A DNA stretch of 64,000 bases from Pseudosulfitobacter sp. DSM 107133. GTDB lineage: Bacteria > Pseudomonadota > Alphaproteobacteria > Rhodobacterales > Rhodobacteraceae. The notes under the pieces were generated by a model. It searched no databases and was not told the origin of the DNA. It saw only the letters and a list, made by a program, of their open reading frames with translations. Shown here piece by piece: positions 9,400 through 17,236 of the stretch. The position numbers and the translations under genes are program-made. Location: the NCBI RefSeq assembly GCF_022788695.1, contig NZ_CP085154.1:3534001-3598000 (forward strand). The letters are read 5' to 3'. Numbering within the stretch: the stretch's first letter is position 1; each line of letters opens with the position of its first letter.

Positions 9400-10770
9400 A
9401 TGGCTGACGTATCACTGAAAAAGCGGATCTGGGGCTGGTATTTCTTTGACTGGGCCAGCCAGCCGTACAACACGATGCTGCTGACGTTTATCTTTGGCCC
9501 CTACTTTGCCCAGACTGCTGCCGCGCAGTTGATGGCGGGTGGCATGGCCGAGACCGCAGCCAAGGCACAGGCGCAGGCGTTGTGGGGCTATGGGTTGACC
9601 GTGGCGGGCATATCCATTGCCGTTCTCGCGCCGATTCTGGGCAGCATTGCCGACAGTTCAGGCCGCCGGATGCCCTGGATATGGCTGTTTTCGGCAATGT
9701 ATTTTGTTGGTGCCTACGCACTGTGGTGGACCGCACCACAGGACTTTTCCGTGCTCTGGGCGCTGTTCTTTTTTGGCTTGGGTCTGGTCGGGATGGAGTT
9801 CGCCACGATCTTTACCAACAGCCTAATGCCTTCGCTTGGCCCCAAGGAAGAATTGGGCGTTTACTCTGGGTCAGGTTTTGCTTTTGGCTATGTAGGCGGA
9901 ATCTTATCACTGCTGCTAATGCTGCTGCTGTTCGTGAGCGGAGACTCCGGGCGCACGCTGATTGGTCTTGAGCCGCCATTCGGCCTGGACCCCGCGACCA
10001 AGGCGAACACGCGCGCTGTCGGCCCCTTCAGCGCCATCTGGTTTGCTGTATTCATGATCCCGTTCTTTTTGTGGGTCAAAGAAACACCCACAAATACACC
10101 GAGGCTGCGCTACAAATTCGGTAAGGGCATGAAAGATCTGAAGCAAACGCTGGTAACCCTGCCCCAAAACCCCAGCCTGCTGGCCTATCTTGGATCGTCG
10201 ATGTTCTACCGTGATGCGTTGAACGGGATGTACACCTTTGGCGGCATCTATGCACTGGGCGTGCTGAACTGGAGCATCATGGAGGTGGGCATTTTCGGTA
10301 TCGTGTCAGCCACAAGCGGCGCGCTGTTCTGTTGGTTGGGCGGCTATGCCGACCGTGCTTTTGGACCAAAGCCGCTGATTGTCCTGTGCTGCTTCATCCT
10401 GATGGGCACCGCTATTCTGATCGTGTCGCTGTCGCCCACATCGGCTTTTGGCATCCAGCTTGCCGAAGGGTCCAACCTGCCCAACATCCTGTTCTATGTG
10501 GCGGGGATGCTGATCGGGGCCGCGGGTGGAGTGTTGCAAAGCGCCAGCCGCAACATGCTGACCCGTCAGGGCAATTCCGAACGGATGACCGAAGCCTTTG
10601 GTCTTTATGCGCTGTCGGGCAAGGCCACGACGTTTCTGGCCCCTGCGCTGATCGCCGTTGCCTCGCAAGTCAGCGGAAGCCAGCGCTTTGGCGTCACGCC
10701 GCTGATCGGGCTCTTTGCAATCGGACTGATCATGCTAGTCTGGGTGAAACCGGATGGAGAGGTCGAGTAA
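9400..10770 (+). CDS. MFS transporter, UMF1 (Atg22-like) family
   Basis: 456 residues with about twelve predicted membrane segments. The N-terminus KKRIWGWYFFDWASQPYNTMLLTFIFGPYFA is the hallmark of the UMF1/Atg22-like MFS family, together with the loop motif GSIADSSGRRMPW. In yeast, Atg22 exports amino acids from the vacuole; the substrate of bacterial members is unknown. The stop codon overlaps the ATG of the following murein endopeptidase gene (TAATG), so the two are probably translated together. Confidence 0.88.
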   Translation: MADVSLKKRIWGWYFFDWASQPYNTMLLTFIFGPYFAQTAAAQLMAGGMAETAAKAQAQALWGYGLTVAGISIAVLAPILGSIADSSGRRMPWIWLFSAMYFVGAYALWWTAPQDFSVLWALFFFGLGLVGMEFATIFTNSLMPSLGPKEELGVYSGSGFAFGYVGGILSLLLMLLLFVSGDSGRTLIGLEPPFGLDPATKANTRAVGPFSAIWFAVFMIPFFLWVKETPTNTPRLRYKFGKGMKDLKQTLVTLPQNPSLLAYLGSSMFYRDALNGMYTFGGIYALGVLNWSIMEVGIFGIVSATSGALFCWLGGYADRAFGPKPLIVLCCFILMGTAILIVSLSPTSAFGIQLAEGSNLPNILFYVAGMLIGAAGGVLQSASRNMLTRQGNSERMTEAFGLYALSGKATTFLAPALIAVASQVSGSQRFGVTPLIGLFAIGLIMLVWVKPDGEVE

Positions 10771-11687
10771 TGTTATTGCGTCGTTTGTGTTTTGCCGCCC
10801 TGATGGTCGTGACCGCTGCATGCAGTGGCCAATCAGACACCAACATCGACGGCACGCCGCTGCCTGACGTTGATCCTGCCGTTTTGCGCGGATCGGCCAA
10901 GGCAGCTTTTGGGGCCGAACGGGTCGGCTCGCAGCAACCGGCGGCTGCCTATGGCAGCTATGCCAAGGGCTGTGCCGCAGGATCGGTGCAACTGGCCGAA
11001 ACCGGACCCACATGGCAGGCGATGCGCCTGTCGCGCAACCGCAACTGGGGCAACCCCGAACTGGTTGATTTCATCCAAAAGCTCAGCCGCAAGGCCGCAC
11101 AGCAACCGGGGTGGAACGGCATTTACGTCGGCGACATGAGCCAGCCGCGTGGCGGGCCCATGTTGACAGGGCATCGCAGCCACCAGATCGGGCTGGACGC
11201 CGACATCTGGATGCTGCCCGCCGCCAACCTGAACCTTAGCGTGGCCGAGCGCGAGAACATCTCGTCGATCTCGACCCGCCGCGCCAGCGGCGCCTATACC
11301 AACGGATCATGGACCCGCGCCCACCACGAGATCATCAAGGCCGCCGCCCAAGACAGCCGCACCGCGCGGATCTTTGTCTTTCCGGGGGCCAAAGTGCAGA
11401 TGTGCAAGGATGAGAAAGGCGACCGGTCGTGGCTGCGCAAGGTGCGCCCGTGGTATGGTCACCACTATCATTTCCATGTGCGGCTTGCCTGTCCCAAGGG
11501 GGCGCGCGGTTGTGTCGACCAAACGCCACCACCGGCCGGTGATGGGTGCGCCGATGCACAGGAATGGGTCAACAACATCCTGAATCCGCCGCCACCAAAC
11601 CCCAATGCCCCCAAACCGAAACCGCGCCGCGAACTGACTGTCGCCGATCTGCCCCAGCAATGCTCTGGCGTTCTGCGCTCGCGCTGA
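10770..11687 (+). CDS. mepA: Penicillin-insensitive murein endopeptidase (MepA-like), lipoprotein
   Basis: 305 residues. The N-terminus MLLRRLCFAALMVVTAACSG carries a lipobox ending at Cys18. The peptidase M74 motifs are visible: GGPMLTGHRSHQIGLDADIWML (zinc ligands H and D in GHxSHQxGLDxD) and the C-terminal WYGHHYHFHVRLACP. MepA cleaves D-Ala-meso-DAP cross-links in peptidoglycan. The start overlaps the MFS stop, and the end overlaps the start of the phytase-like gene by 28 bases, so the three genes form an operon. Confidence 0.92.
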   Translation: MLLRRLCFAALMVVTAACSGQSDTNIDGTPLPDVDPAVLRGSAKAAFGAERVGSQQPAAAYGSYAKGCAAGSVQLAETGPTWQAMRLSRNRNWGNPELVDFIQKLSRKAAQQPGWNGIYVGDMSQPRGGPMLTGHRSHQIGLDADIWMLPAANLNLSVAERENISSISTRRASGAYTNGSWTRAHHEIIKAAAQDSRTARIFVFPGAKVQMCKDEKGDRSWLRKVRPWYGHHYHFHVRLACPKGARGCVDQTPPPAGDGCADAQEWVNNILNPPPPNPNAPKPKPRRELTVADLPQQCSGVLRSR

Positions 11688-12496
11688 TATGCGCGGCGGC
11701 CTGCGTTCAAGCTGAACCGACACTGACATTGGATGGCGTGATTGCGCTGCCGCGTCTGTCGGAAGGCTTTGGCGGGCTGTCCGCCATCGAAGTGTTCGAC
11801 GGCGGTGCCACAGCACTGGTGCTGTCGGATCGTGGCAACCTTTTCCGTGTGGCCTTTGACCGCTCTGGCGAACCGGCCAAAGTGTCCAGCGCAATCGATG
11901 ACGGGCGCACAGATGATCTGGGCGACACCGAAGGGCTGGCTGTTGACGCGGCGGGCCGGCTTTATGTGTCGATGGAAGGCCCCGCAGGAATTGCCGTCGA
12001 GCGCGCCGCCGGCGGGTTCGATCGCCCGCGCGGGCATCCCGACTTCAACACCATGGACAAAAATCGTGCGCTTGAAGCGCTGGCCGTGGCGCCGGATGGC
12101 ACCGTTGTAACGGTCCCCGAACACTCTGCCAACGACAGCACGCCCTTTCCCGTTTACCAGTTCGATGGCCACAGCTGGACCAAAGGCCCCTTTCTGCCAC
12201 GCGACGGTGATTTCCTGCCCACGGGCGCGGATTTCGGGCCTGACGGGCTGTTCTATCTTCTGGAACGCCGCCTGTCCTTTCGCGGGTTTGCCAGCCGTAT
12301 CCGGCGGTTCGACCTGTCGGCTCCCGATCTGGCCGAAACCACGTTGCTGACCACCGAACCCGGCACCTACGGCAACCTCGAAGGTATCAGCCTTTGGCAG
12401 GATACGCAGGGCGTCACCCACCTGACTTTGGTGGCCGATGACAACTTTTACACGTTTTTCAGCAACCAAATGGTCGAATTCACGCTGACAGAATAA
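11660..12496 (+). CDS. Esterase-like activity of phytase family protein
   Basis: 278 residues with a signal peptide (MLWRSALALICAAACVQA). The body is a beta-propeller-like protein with LPRLSEGFGGLSAIEVFDGG, GDTEGLAVDAAGRLYVSMEG and GADFGPDGLFYLLERR, matching the phytase-like esterase domain family common in alphaproteobacteria. Probably periplasmic; substrate unknown. The start at 11660 lies inside the end of mepA in another frame, which suggests translational coupling. Confidence 0.82.
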   Translation: MLWRSALALICAAACVQAEPTLTLDGVIALPRLSEGFGGLSAIEVFDGGATALVLSDRGNLFRVAFDRSGEPAKVSSAIDDGRTDDLGDTEGLAVDAAGRLYVSMEGPAGIAVERAAGGFDRPRGHPDFNTMDKNRALEALAVAPDGTVVTVPEHSANDSTPFPVYQFDGHSWTKGPFLPRDGDFLPTGADFGPDGLFYLLERRLSFRGFASRIRRFDLSAPDLAETTLLTTEPGTYGNLEGISLWQDTQGVTHLTLVADDNFYTFFSNQMVEFTLTE

Positions 12497-12586
12497 CTTG
12501 CACGATTGTGCGCTTGGGCCTATGGAACGCCCCTCTGCTATCGTGGCGGGCCAAGTCACCGCACCCTCGTAAGAACGGAACACAGC

Positions 12587-13198
12587 ATGAATCGCGCCTA
12601 TATACCCGGCATCATTGCCATGGCCGCCATTGTCGTGGCCTCGAACATTCTGGTCCAGTTCCTGTTCGGCCAATGGCTGACATGGGGCGCATTCACCTAT
12701 CCGCTGGCCTTTCTGGTCACCGATATCATGAACCGCATCTACGGCGCCCCCGCCGCCCGCAAGGTTGTGCTGGCCGGATTTGTCGCTGGGGTCATTTGCA
12801 GCCTGATCGGCACACAGATCATGGGCGAATTTGGTCCGCTGGTGACGTTTCGCATCGCCGTGGCCTCGGGCGTTGCCTTCCTGACCGCGCAGTTGCTGGA
12901 CGTCGCTATTTTTTCGGCGCTGCGCAATGGAGCGTGGTGGCGCGCGCCGCTGGCATCGACGCTGGTCAGCAGCAGTGTTGACACGATTTTGTTCTTCTCG
13001 ATCGCCTTTTCAGGCGCGCTGTCATTCATCCATCCTGCAACCGATGTTTCCTGGGCATCAGAAGCCCTGCCTTTGTTGGGTTTTGGCCCCGTGGTGCCGC
13101 TGTGGATCTCGCTGGCAGTTGCAGATTGGTCGGTAAAATTATTGCTTGCTTTGACAGCACTTATCCCTTTTCGGGCGATTACCCGTCACTTTATTTGA
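12587..13198 (+). CDS. Queuosine precursor transporter (VUT/YhhQ family)
   Basis: 203 residues with six predicted membrane segments. Family motifs are TYPLAFLVTDIMNRIYG and FRIAVASGVAFLTAQLLDVAIF. YhhQ takes up 7-deazaguanine precursors of the tRNA modification queuosine. The start at 12587 is chosen because the protein then begins at the first membrane helix. A possible promoter (TTGCAC, 17 bases, TATGGA) begins at 12498. No preQ1 aptamer was recognised in the short leader. Confidence 0.88.
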   Translation: MNRAYIPGIIAMAAIVVASNILVQFLFGQWLTWGAFTYPLAFLVTDIMNRIYGAPAARKVVLAGFVAGVICSLIGTQIMGEFGPLVTFRIAVASGVAFLTAQLLDVAIFSALRNGAWWRAPLASTLVSSSVDTILFFSIAFSGALSFIHPATDVSWASEALPLLGFGPVVPLWISLAVADWSVKLLLALTALIPFRAITRHFI

Positions 13199-13208
13199 AA
13201 AAAGTGTT

Positions 13209-13236
13209 TTGACAATTCGCGCTGACGTGCCAACCT
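13209..13236 (+). promoter_or_regulatory. Candidate promoter of the small-RNA locus
   Basis: A perfect TTGACA at 13209-13214 is followed after 16 bases by CAACCT (13231-13236), a weak but acceptable -10 for this GC-rich group. It points into the candidate small RNA that ends at the terminator at 13402-13434. Confidence 0.45.
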
Positions 13237-13271
13237 GCAAGTGTCTGAAACAATTGAAAGGAGGTGCTCTA

Positions 13272-13328
13272 GTGTCCAGAAAGGTATTGGAGAGAGGTGT
13301 CGGAACAGCTTGGAGGAATGCCTGCTAG
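13272..13328 (+). CDS. Candidate 18-residue peptide (mini-ORF 1)
   Basis: A GTG codon at 13272 has a near-perfect ribosome site AAAGGAGG at 13257-13264 with 7 bases spacing. The peptide would be MSRKVLERGVGTAWRNAC, which is basic and ends in Cys. The quality of the ribosome site is the main evidence. The peptide resembles nothing I recognise. It could be a leader peptide, a translated regulator or chance. Confidence 0.35.
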   Translation: MSRKVLERGVGTAWRNAC

Positions 13329-13374
13329 GGCAGCCCTTGGCGATGTGATCCACCAAGTGGACCATTTGGTCTAA
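13318..13374 (+). CDS. Candidate 18-residue peptide (mini-ORF 2), overlapping mini-ORF 1
   Basis: ATG at 13318 follows GGAGG by only one base, which is short, but the ORF overlaps the end of mini-ORF 1 by 11 bases and could be translated by coupling. The product would be MPARAALGDVIHQVDHLV. No family recognised. Confidence 0.22.
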   Translation: MPARAALGDVIHQVDHLV

Positions 13375-13401
13375 CCGACCCCGCCTCCTGAAACTTTCGA
13401 G

Positions 13402-13434
13402 AGGGCCGCTGGCAAACGTCAGGCGGCCCTTTTT
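13402..13434 (+). terminator. Rho-independent terminator
   Basis: Perfect 8-bp stem AGGGCCGC/GCGGCCCT (13402-13409 with 13423-13430), a 13-base loop and a run of five T residues. It ends the candidate small RNA just before the convergent SpoIIAA-like gene. Confidence 0.85.
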
Positions 13435-13443
13435 CGTACCGGT

Positions 13444-13830
13444 TCAGGCCGCAACCGCTTTGGCGTTCAGATAGCGCCATGCGCTGATTTCCGCATCAAA
13501 GGGTTCGGCATCAACGGGTAGGATGCTGTGCATTGCCTCGACCAGTTCAGACGTGTGTTCCGGCGTGCCCACGACAACATATTTATTTATGTTCGACACA
13601 GCCCGCAGGCGGGATTTCAGTGTCTCCCAACCCAGCGCACCCGTGGCTACGGTGCCATCGTAGCGGTCAAAGATCAGCATCAAATCCACCTTGCCGGGCT
13701 GATCGAAAACATCGTTCAGATAAGCAGCAAGCGCCGTCATATCCCCGGCGCTGACTTCGCCGGTGATACGGAAGACATACAGATCGGCGCGGTTGGTGGC
13801 GATCTGGATCAGGGATGGCAGTTTCAGCAT
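13444..13830 (-). CDS. SpoIIAA-like/STAS-fold protein
   Basis: 128 residues, cytoplasmic, with the alternating alpha/beta pattern of the SpoIIAA-like (STAS) family: DLYVFRITGEVSAGDMTALAAYL, VDLMLIFDRYDG, KYVVVGTPEHTSELVEAM, and a C-terminal AWRYLNAK. Members of this family are small single-domain proteins of unknown role, some linked to lipid binding. The ATG at 13830 has AGGAGA 7 bases upstream. A longer in-frame extension to 13986 would cross the divergent arfB start. Confidence 0.8.
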   Translation of the reverse strand: MLKLPSLIQIATNRADLYVFRITGEVSAGDMTALAAYLNDVFDQPGKVDLMLIFDRYDGTVATGALGWETLKSRLRAVSNINKYVVVGTPEHTSELVEAMHSILPVDAEPFDAEISAWRYLNAKAVAA

Positions 13831-13902
13831 GGTGGTCTCCTGTGCGGGATTCACGAACAAACGCCCCTTCCCGCCGGATCGTTCCGATGCGATAACGGGT
13901 GC

Positions 13903-14322
13903 ATGCTGCGTATCAATGACACCATTGCCATCGAAGACTGGGAACTGAGCGAGACTTTCGTGCGCTCTTCGGGCCCCGGCGGGCAAAATGTGAACAAGGT
14001 GTCTTCGGCGGTCGAGTTGCGGTTCGAAGCCGCGCGCAGCCCGAATTTGCCCGATCCGGTCAAGACCCGGCTGAAACGGCTGGCCGGACGGCGCTGGACC
14101 AACGAGGGCGCGCTGGTCATCCAGTGCGAAGAGACCCGCAGCCAGGCCCGTAACCGTGACATTGCCCGCGACCGGCTGGTTGATCTGATCAAGGCCGCGC
14201 TGGTCAAACCCAAACGCCGCATCGCCACGCGCCCGACACTGGGATCGAAAAAGCGGCGGCTGAAGGAAAAAAAGGTGCGCGGCGAGGTCAAGTCGTTGCG
14301 CGGGCGGGTCGATCCGGACTGA
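13903..14322 (+). CDS. arfB: Alternative ribosome-rescue peptidyl-tRNA hydrolase ArfB (YaeJ)
   Basis: 139 residues. The N-terminal domain carries the catalytic GGQ motif in SSGPGGQNVNKVSSAVELRF. The C-terminal tail is Lys/Arg-rich (PKRRIATRPTLGSKKRRLKEKK), which in ArfB inserts into the empty mRNA channel of stalled ribosomes. The short length and basic tail distinguish it from release factors RF1/RF2. The gene is divergent from the SpoIIAA-like gene. No strong ribosome site precedes the ATG. Confidence 0.94.
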   Translation: MLRINDTIAIEDWELSETFVRSSGPGGQNVNKVSSAVELRFEAARSPNLPDPVKTRLKRLAGRRWTNEGALVIQCEETRSQARNRDIARDRLVDLIKAALVKPKRRIATRPTLGSKKRRLKEKKVRGEVKSLRGRVDPD

Positions 14323-14387
14323 CCCGTGCTGGTCATTGGTGGAATTCTGGGCTTAGGTATCCGCGCCCCTGACAGGAGTCAGCCCCG

Positions 14388-15278
14388 TTGATACGCGCCA
14401 CCGACAAAACCGGCCTTGCCATTGTGCTCAGCCTTGTTGCGCTTGCGCTGTTCGACGGCATGGGGCTGATTATCAAGCTGCTCTCTGCCGACTATTCCGC
14501 CGCCGAGTTGAGCGCATGGCGCAATATTTTTGGCCTGATCCCCGCAGTGATCGCCTTGGCCACTTCGCGGAAGTGGCGTGAAACCGGACGCAGTTTCAAG
14601 CTACGGCAGTGGAAGCTGGCCCTGTCGCGCGGGGCGATTGTGACCGTTGCCCAGCTGTTTTTCTACCTGTCGCTGGGACGGATGGAATTCGCCACAGCAT
14701 CCACCATCACCTATGCCAACGCGCTGTTCATGACCGCGCTGGCGGTGCCGTTGCTGGGCGAAGTTGTCGGCTGGGTGCGATGGAGTGCGGTGATGATCGG
14801 CTTTGCCGGTGTGGTGCTGGTGATGCAGCCGGGCAGTGATACATTTTCAACCGATGCGCTATATCCGCTTGGGGCTGCGTTCATGTATGCGCTGGTCGCC
14901 GTGACCGCGCGGATGTTCGACGAGGATGTGCCCAGCCCCTTGGTCAGTTTCTATTCCAATTCGGCGGCGATGGTGGGGGCGACGCTGTTGGCGCTGGCCT
15001 TGGGCGGGTTCAGCCCTGTGGCGCTGCCGGATATCCCCTGGCTGATGGCGATGGGGGCATTCGGCGGCACGGCAGTGCTGATTATCGTGGTCAGCCAGCG
15101 CATGACGGAACAGGCGAACCTTGCCCCGTTTTCCTACTTTGGCATCCCGTTTGCGTTCCTGCTGGGCTGGCTGTTCTTTGGCGAGACCCCGTGGGACGCC
15201 CTGTTCCCCGGCGCGATCCTGATCGCGGCGGGCGGGTTGTTGATTGTGTGGCGGGAGCGAGGGAAGAAGGCGGCTTAA
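14388..15278 (+). CDS. EamA/DMT-family permease
   Basis: 296 residues with ten predicted membrane helices in two EamA repeats. The N-terminal repeat holds SAWRNIFGLIPAV and the helix ending FATASTITYANALFMTALAVPLLGE; the C-terminal repeat ends FSYFGIPFAFLLGWLFFGETPW. It is a drug/metabolite exporter type, substrate unknown. The start is a TTG preceded by CAGGAG at 9 bases spacing. The 3' end overlaps the stop of convergent pncB by 4 bases. Confidence 0.88.
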   Translation: MIRATDKTGLAIVLSLVALALFDGMGLIIKLLSADYSAAELSAWRNIFGLIPAVIALATSRKWRETGRSFKLRQWKLALSRGAIVTVAQLFFYLSLGRMEFATASTITYANALFMTALAVPLLGEVVGWVRWSAVMIGFAGVVLVMQPGSDTFSTDALYPLGAAFMYALVAVTARMFDEDVPSPLVSFYSNSAAMVGATLLALALGGFSPVALPDIPWLMAMGAFGGTAVLIIVVSQRMTEQANLAPFSYFGIPFAFLLGWLFFGETPWDALFPGAILIAAGGLLIVWRERGKKAA

Positions 15279-16567
15279 ACCACCACTTCGATCTTATCCT
15301 GATCCCCGACACCGAACACCCGCTTGTAGCGGTCAATTTCCGACTGCGGGCCCATGGCCTTGTTGGGGTTGTCCGACAGTTTGACCGTCGGGCGTCCGTT
15401 GGCCGAGACTGCCTTGCACACCAGCGAGAACGGCGCCAGCGCATCGTCCGGCACCAGTCCGCGAAAGTCGTTGGTCAGCAGCGTGCCCCAGCCGAACGAC
15501 GGCAGCACCCGCCCCTTGAACTGCTTGTGCAGCGCGATGATCTTGTCCACGTCCAGCCCGTCCGAGAAGATCACCCGCTTTTGCGTCGGGTCTTCGCCGC
15601 GGCTTTTCCACCAGTCGATGGCCACTTCGGCCGCTGCCGCCGGATCGCCGCTGTCGATGCGGATACCGGTCCAGCCGGCCAGCCAGTCGGGAGCGTTTTC
15701 GAGAAAGCCCCTGGTGCCATAGGTGTCAGGCAGGATGATGCGCAGGTTGCCTTCGTGTTCGTCGTGCCAGTCGGACAGCACGTCATAGGGCGCGCGGAAC
15801 AGCGCGTCGTCGGTGTCCGCCAAAGCAGCATAGACCATCGGCAATTCATGCGCGTTGGTGCCGATGGCTTCCAGTTCGCGGTGCATGGCGATCAGGCAAT
15901 TCGAGGTGCCGGTGAACTTGTCCCCCATACCTTCCTGCATGGCCTGAACACACCAGTCCTGCCACAGGAACGAATGACGGCGGCGTGTGCCAAAATCGGC
16001 GATGCCCAGACCGTCGACCTCGCGCAGGGCCTCGATCTTTTCCCAAACACGGGTCATGCCGCGCGCATAGAGGATTTGCAGCTCGAAACGGTCCATACGA
16101 TCCAGCACCGCGCGGCCGCGCAGTTCCATCAGGATTGCCAGCGCAGGGATTTCCCATAGCATGACCTCGTGCCATTTGCCCTCAAACGTCAGCTCGTATT
16201 GGTCGCCCTTGCGTTCCAGATGGTAGGGCGGCAGGCGCAGGCCTTCGAACCATTCCATGAAATCAGAGCGGAACATCTGGCGTTTGCCGTAGAAGGTGTT
16301 GCCCCGCAGCCAGGTGCTTTCGCCGCGGGACAGCGACAGCGACCGCACATGGTCAAGCTGTTCGCGCAATTCGCCTTCGTCGATCAGGTCGGCCAGCGGC
16401 ACCGATTTGGTGCGGTTGATCAGCGAGAATGTGACCTGCGTGTCCGGCTTGTTATGAAAGATGCTTTGACACATCAGCAGCTTGTAAAAGTCGGTGTCGA
16501 TCAGAGAACGGATGATCGGGTCGATCTTCCACTTGTGATTCCAGACGCGGGTGGCGATGTCGACCAT
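15275..16567 (-). CDS. pncB: Nicotinate phosphoribosyltransferase
   Basis: A 430-residue cytoplasmic enzyme converting nicotinate and PRPP to nicotinate mononucleotide. Motifs: SLIDTDFYKLLMCQSIF, FGTRRRHSFLWQDWCVQAM (with the conserved phosphorylatable His region), GTSNCLIAMHRELEAIGTNAHELPM and RIDSGDPAAAAE. The start at 16567 (MVDIATRVWNHKW) is preferred because GGAGA lies 10 bases upstream; an ATG at 16576 sits directly on that site. It lies 3' of pncA on the same strand with a 69-base gap, consistent with one NAD-salvage transcription unit. Confidence 0.95.
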   Translation of the reverse strand: MVDIATRVWNHKWKIDPIIRSLIDTDFYKLLMCQSIFHNKPDTQVTFSLINRTKSVPLADLIDEGELREQLDHVRSLSLSRGESTWLRGNTFYGKRQMFRSDFMEWFEGLRLPPYHLERKGDQYELTFEGKWHEVMLWEIPALAILMELRGRAVLDRMDRFELQILYARGMTRVWEKIEALREVDGLGIADFGTRRRHSFLWQDWCVQAMQEGMGDKFTGTSNCLIAMHRELEAIGTNAHELPMVYAALADTDDALFRAPYDVLSDWHDEHEGNLRIILPDTYGTRGFLENAPDWLAGWTGIRIDSGDPAAAAEVAIDWWKSRGEDPTQKRVIFSDGLDVDKIIALHKQFKGRVLPSFGWGTLLTNDFRGLVPDDALAPFSLVCKAVSANGRPTVKLSDNPNKAMGPQSEIDRYKRVFGVGDQDKIEVVV

Positions 16568-16636
16568 CTCGGGCATTCTCCGTTTGCTTTGCCTGTTTTG
16601 CCCGTTGACTTGGGCAGTGGCAAGGGCGCTGGTGCC

Positions 16637-17236
16637 TCAGGAGGTTAGGGACACGCCCGCCGCTTTCATGGCCTCGACCGCTGCGATCAGAGAACCGTCC
16701 AGATCAATGGCACGGCACAAATCCATCTGAACGGTTACGTCAAAACCAAGCTTCGCCGCATCCACCGCCGAGAAGTTCACGCAAAAATCAGTGGCCAGAC
16801 CGACCATCGTTATTCGGTCGATGCCACGGGTGCGCAAATAGCCTTCCAGCCCTGTCGGCGTCTTATGGTCGTTCTCGAAGAACGCCGAATAGCTGTCGAT
16901 GGCGGGGTTAAAGCCTTTGCGGATCACCATATCGGCGCGGTCGGTGTTCAGATCGGCGTGGAAAGCCGCCCCGTCGCTGCCCTGAATGCAGTGGTCGGGC
17001 CACAAAACCTGCGGGCCATAGGGCATCTGGATCAGCGCAAAAGGGTCGTGCCCTGCATGCGACGCGGCAAATGAGGAATGCCCCGCCGGATGCCAGTCTT
17101 GCGTCAGCACAACGGCGTCAGCAGATGCCATCAACGCGTTGATACCGGGCACGATCATATCGCCTTCGGCCACGGCGAGTGCGCCACCGGGGCAGAAATC
17201 GTTCTGGACGTCGATCACGATCAGGGTGTGGCTCAT
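16637..17236 (-). CDS. pncA: Nicotinamidase
   Basis: A 199-residue cysteine hydrolase converting nicotinamide to nicotinate. The catalytic triad is visible: Asp in VIDVQNDFCPGGALAV, the Lys region near MVIRKGFNP, and Cys in VGLATDFCVNFSA. Metal-binding residues lie in TQDWHPAGHSSF. The ATG overlaps the stop of the upstream hydrolase (ATGA). Together with pncB downstream it supplies the two steps from nicotinamide to nicotinate mononucleotide. Confidence 0.96.
   Translation of the reverse strand: MSHTLIVIDVQNDFCPGGALAVAEGDMIVPGINALMASADAVVLTQDWHPAGHSSFAASHAGHDPFALIQMPYGPQVLWPDHCIQGSDGAAFHADLNTDRADMVIRKGFNPAIDSYSAFFENDHKTPTGLEGYLRTRGIDRITMVGLATDFCVNFSAVDAAKLGFDVTVQMDLCRAIDLDGSLIAAVEAMKAAGVSLTS

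Larger units (their letters stand above)
13240..13434 (+). ncRNA. Candidate structured small RNA or dual-function mini-ORF transcript, about 190 nt
   Basis: This intergenic stretch has its own TTGACA element upstream and a strong terminator at the end. AGGAGGT at 13259-13265 can pair with GCCTCCT at 13383-13389, closing a long-range stem that encloses two mini-ORFs. The 3' GCCTCCT is an anti-Shine-Dalgarno-type sequence that would mask the AAAGGAGG ribosome site of the first mini-ORF. It does not match what I know of SRP RNA, tmRNA or 6S RNA, and the class is unidentified. Confidence 0.5.

Noticed and set aside
12497..12586. preQ1 riboswitch before the queuosine-precursor transporter
   Set aside because: The 90-base leader has no recognisable preQ1 aptamer core, only a plausible promoter.
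11468..12673. 401-codon minus-strand frame
   Set aside because: Antisense to the end of mepA and the phytase-like gene. No domain recognisable, and the plus-strand genes have signal peptides and known motifs.
13240..13434. Identity as SRP RNA, tmRNA or 6S RNA
   Set aside because: The SRP GGAAGCAG-type loop and the tmRNA tRNA-like ends are absent, and no 6S-like central bubble with flanking stems could be drawn with confidence. Kept only as an unclassified candidate.
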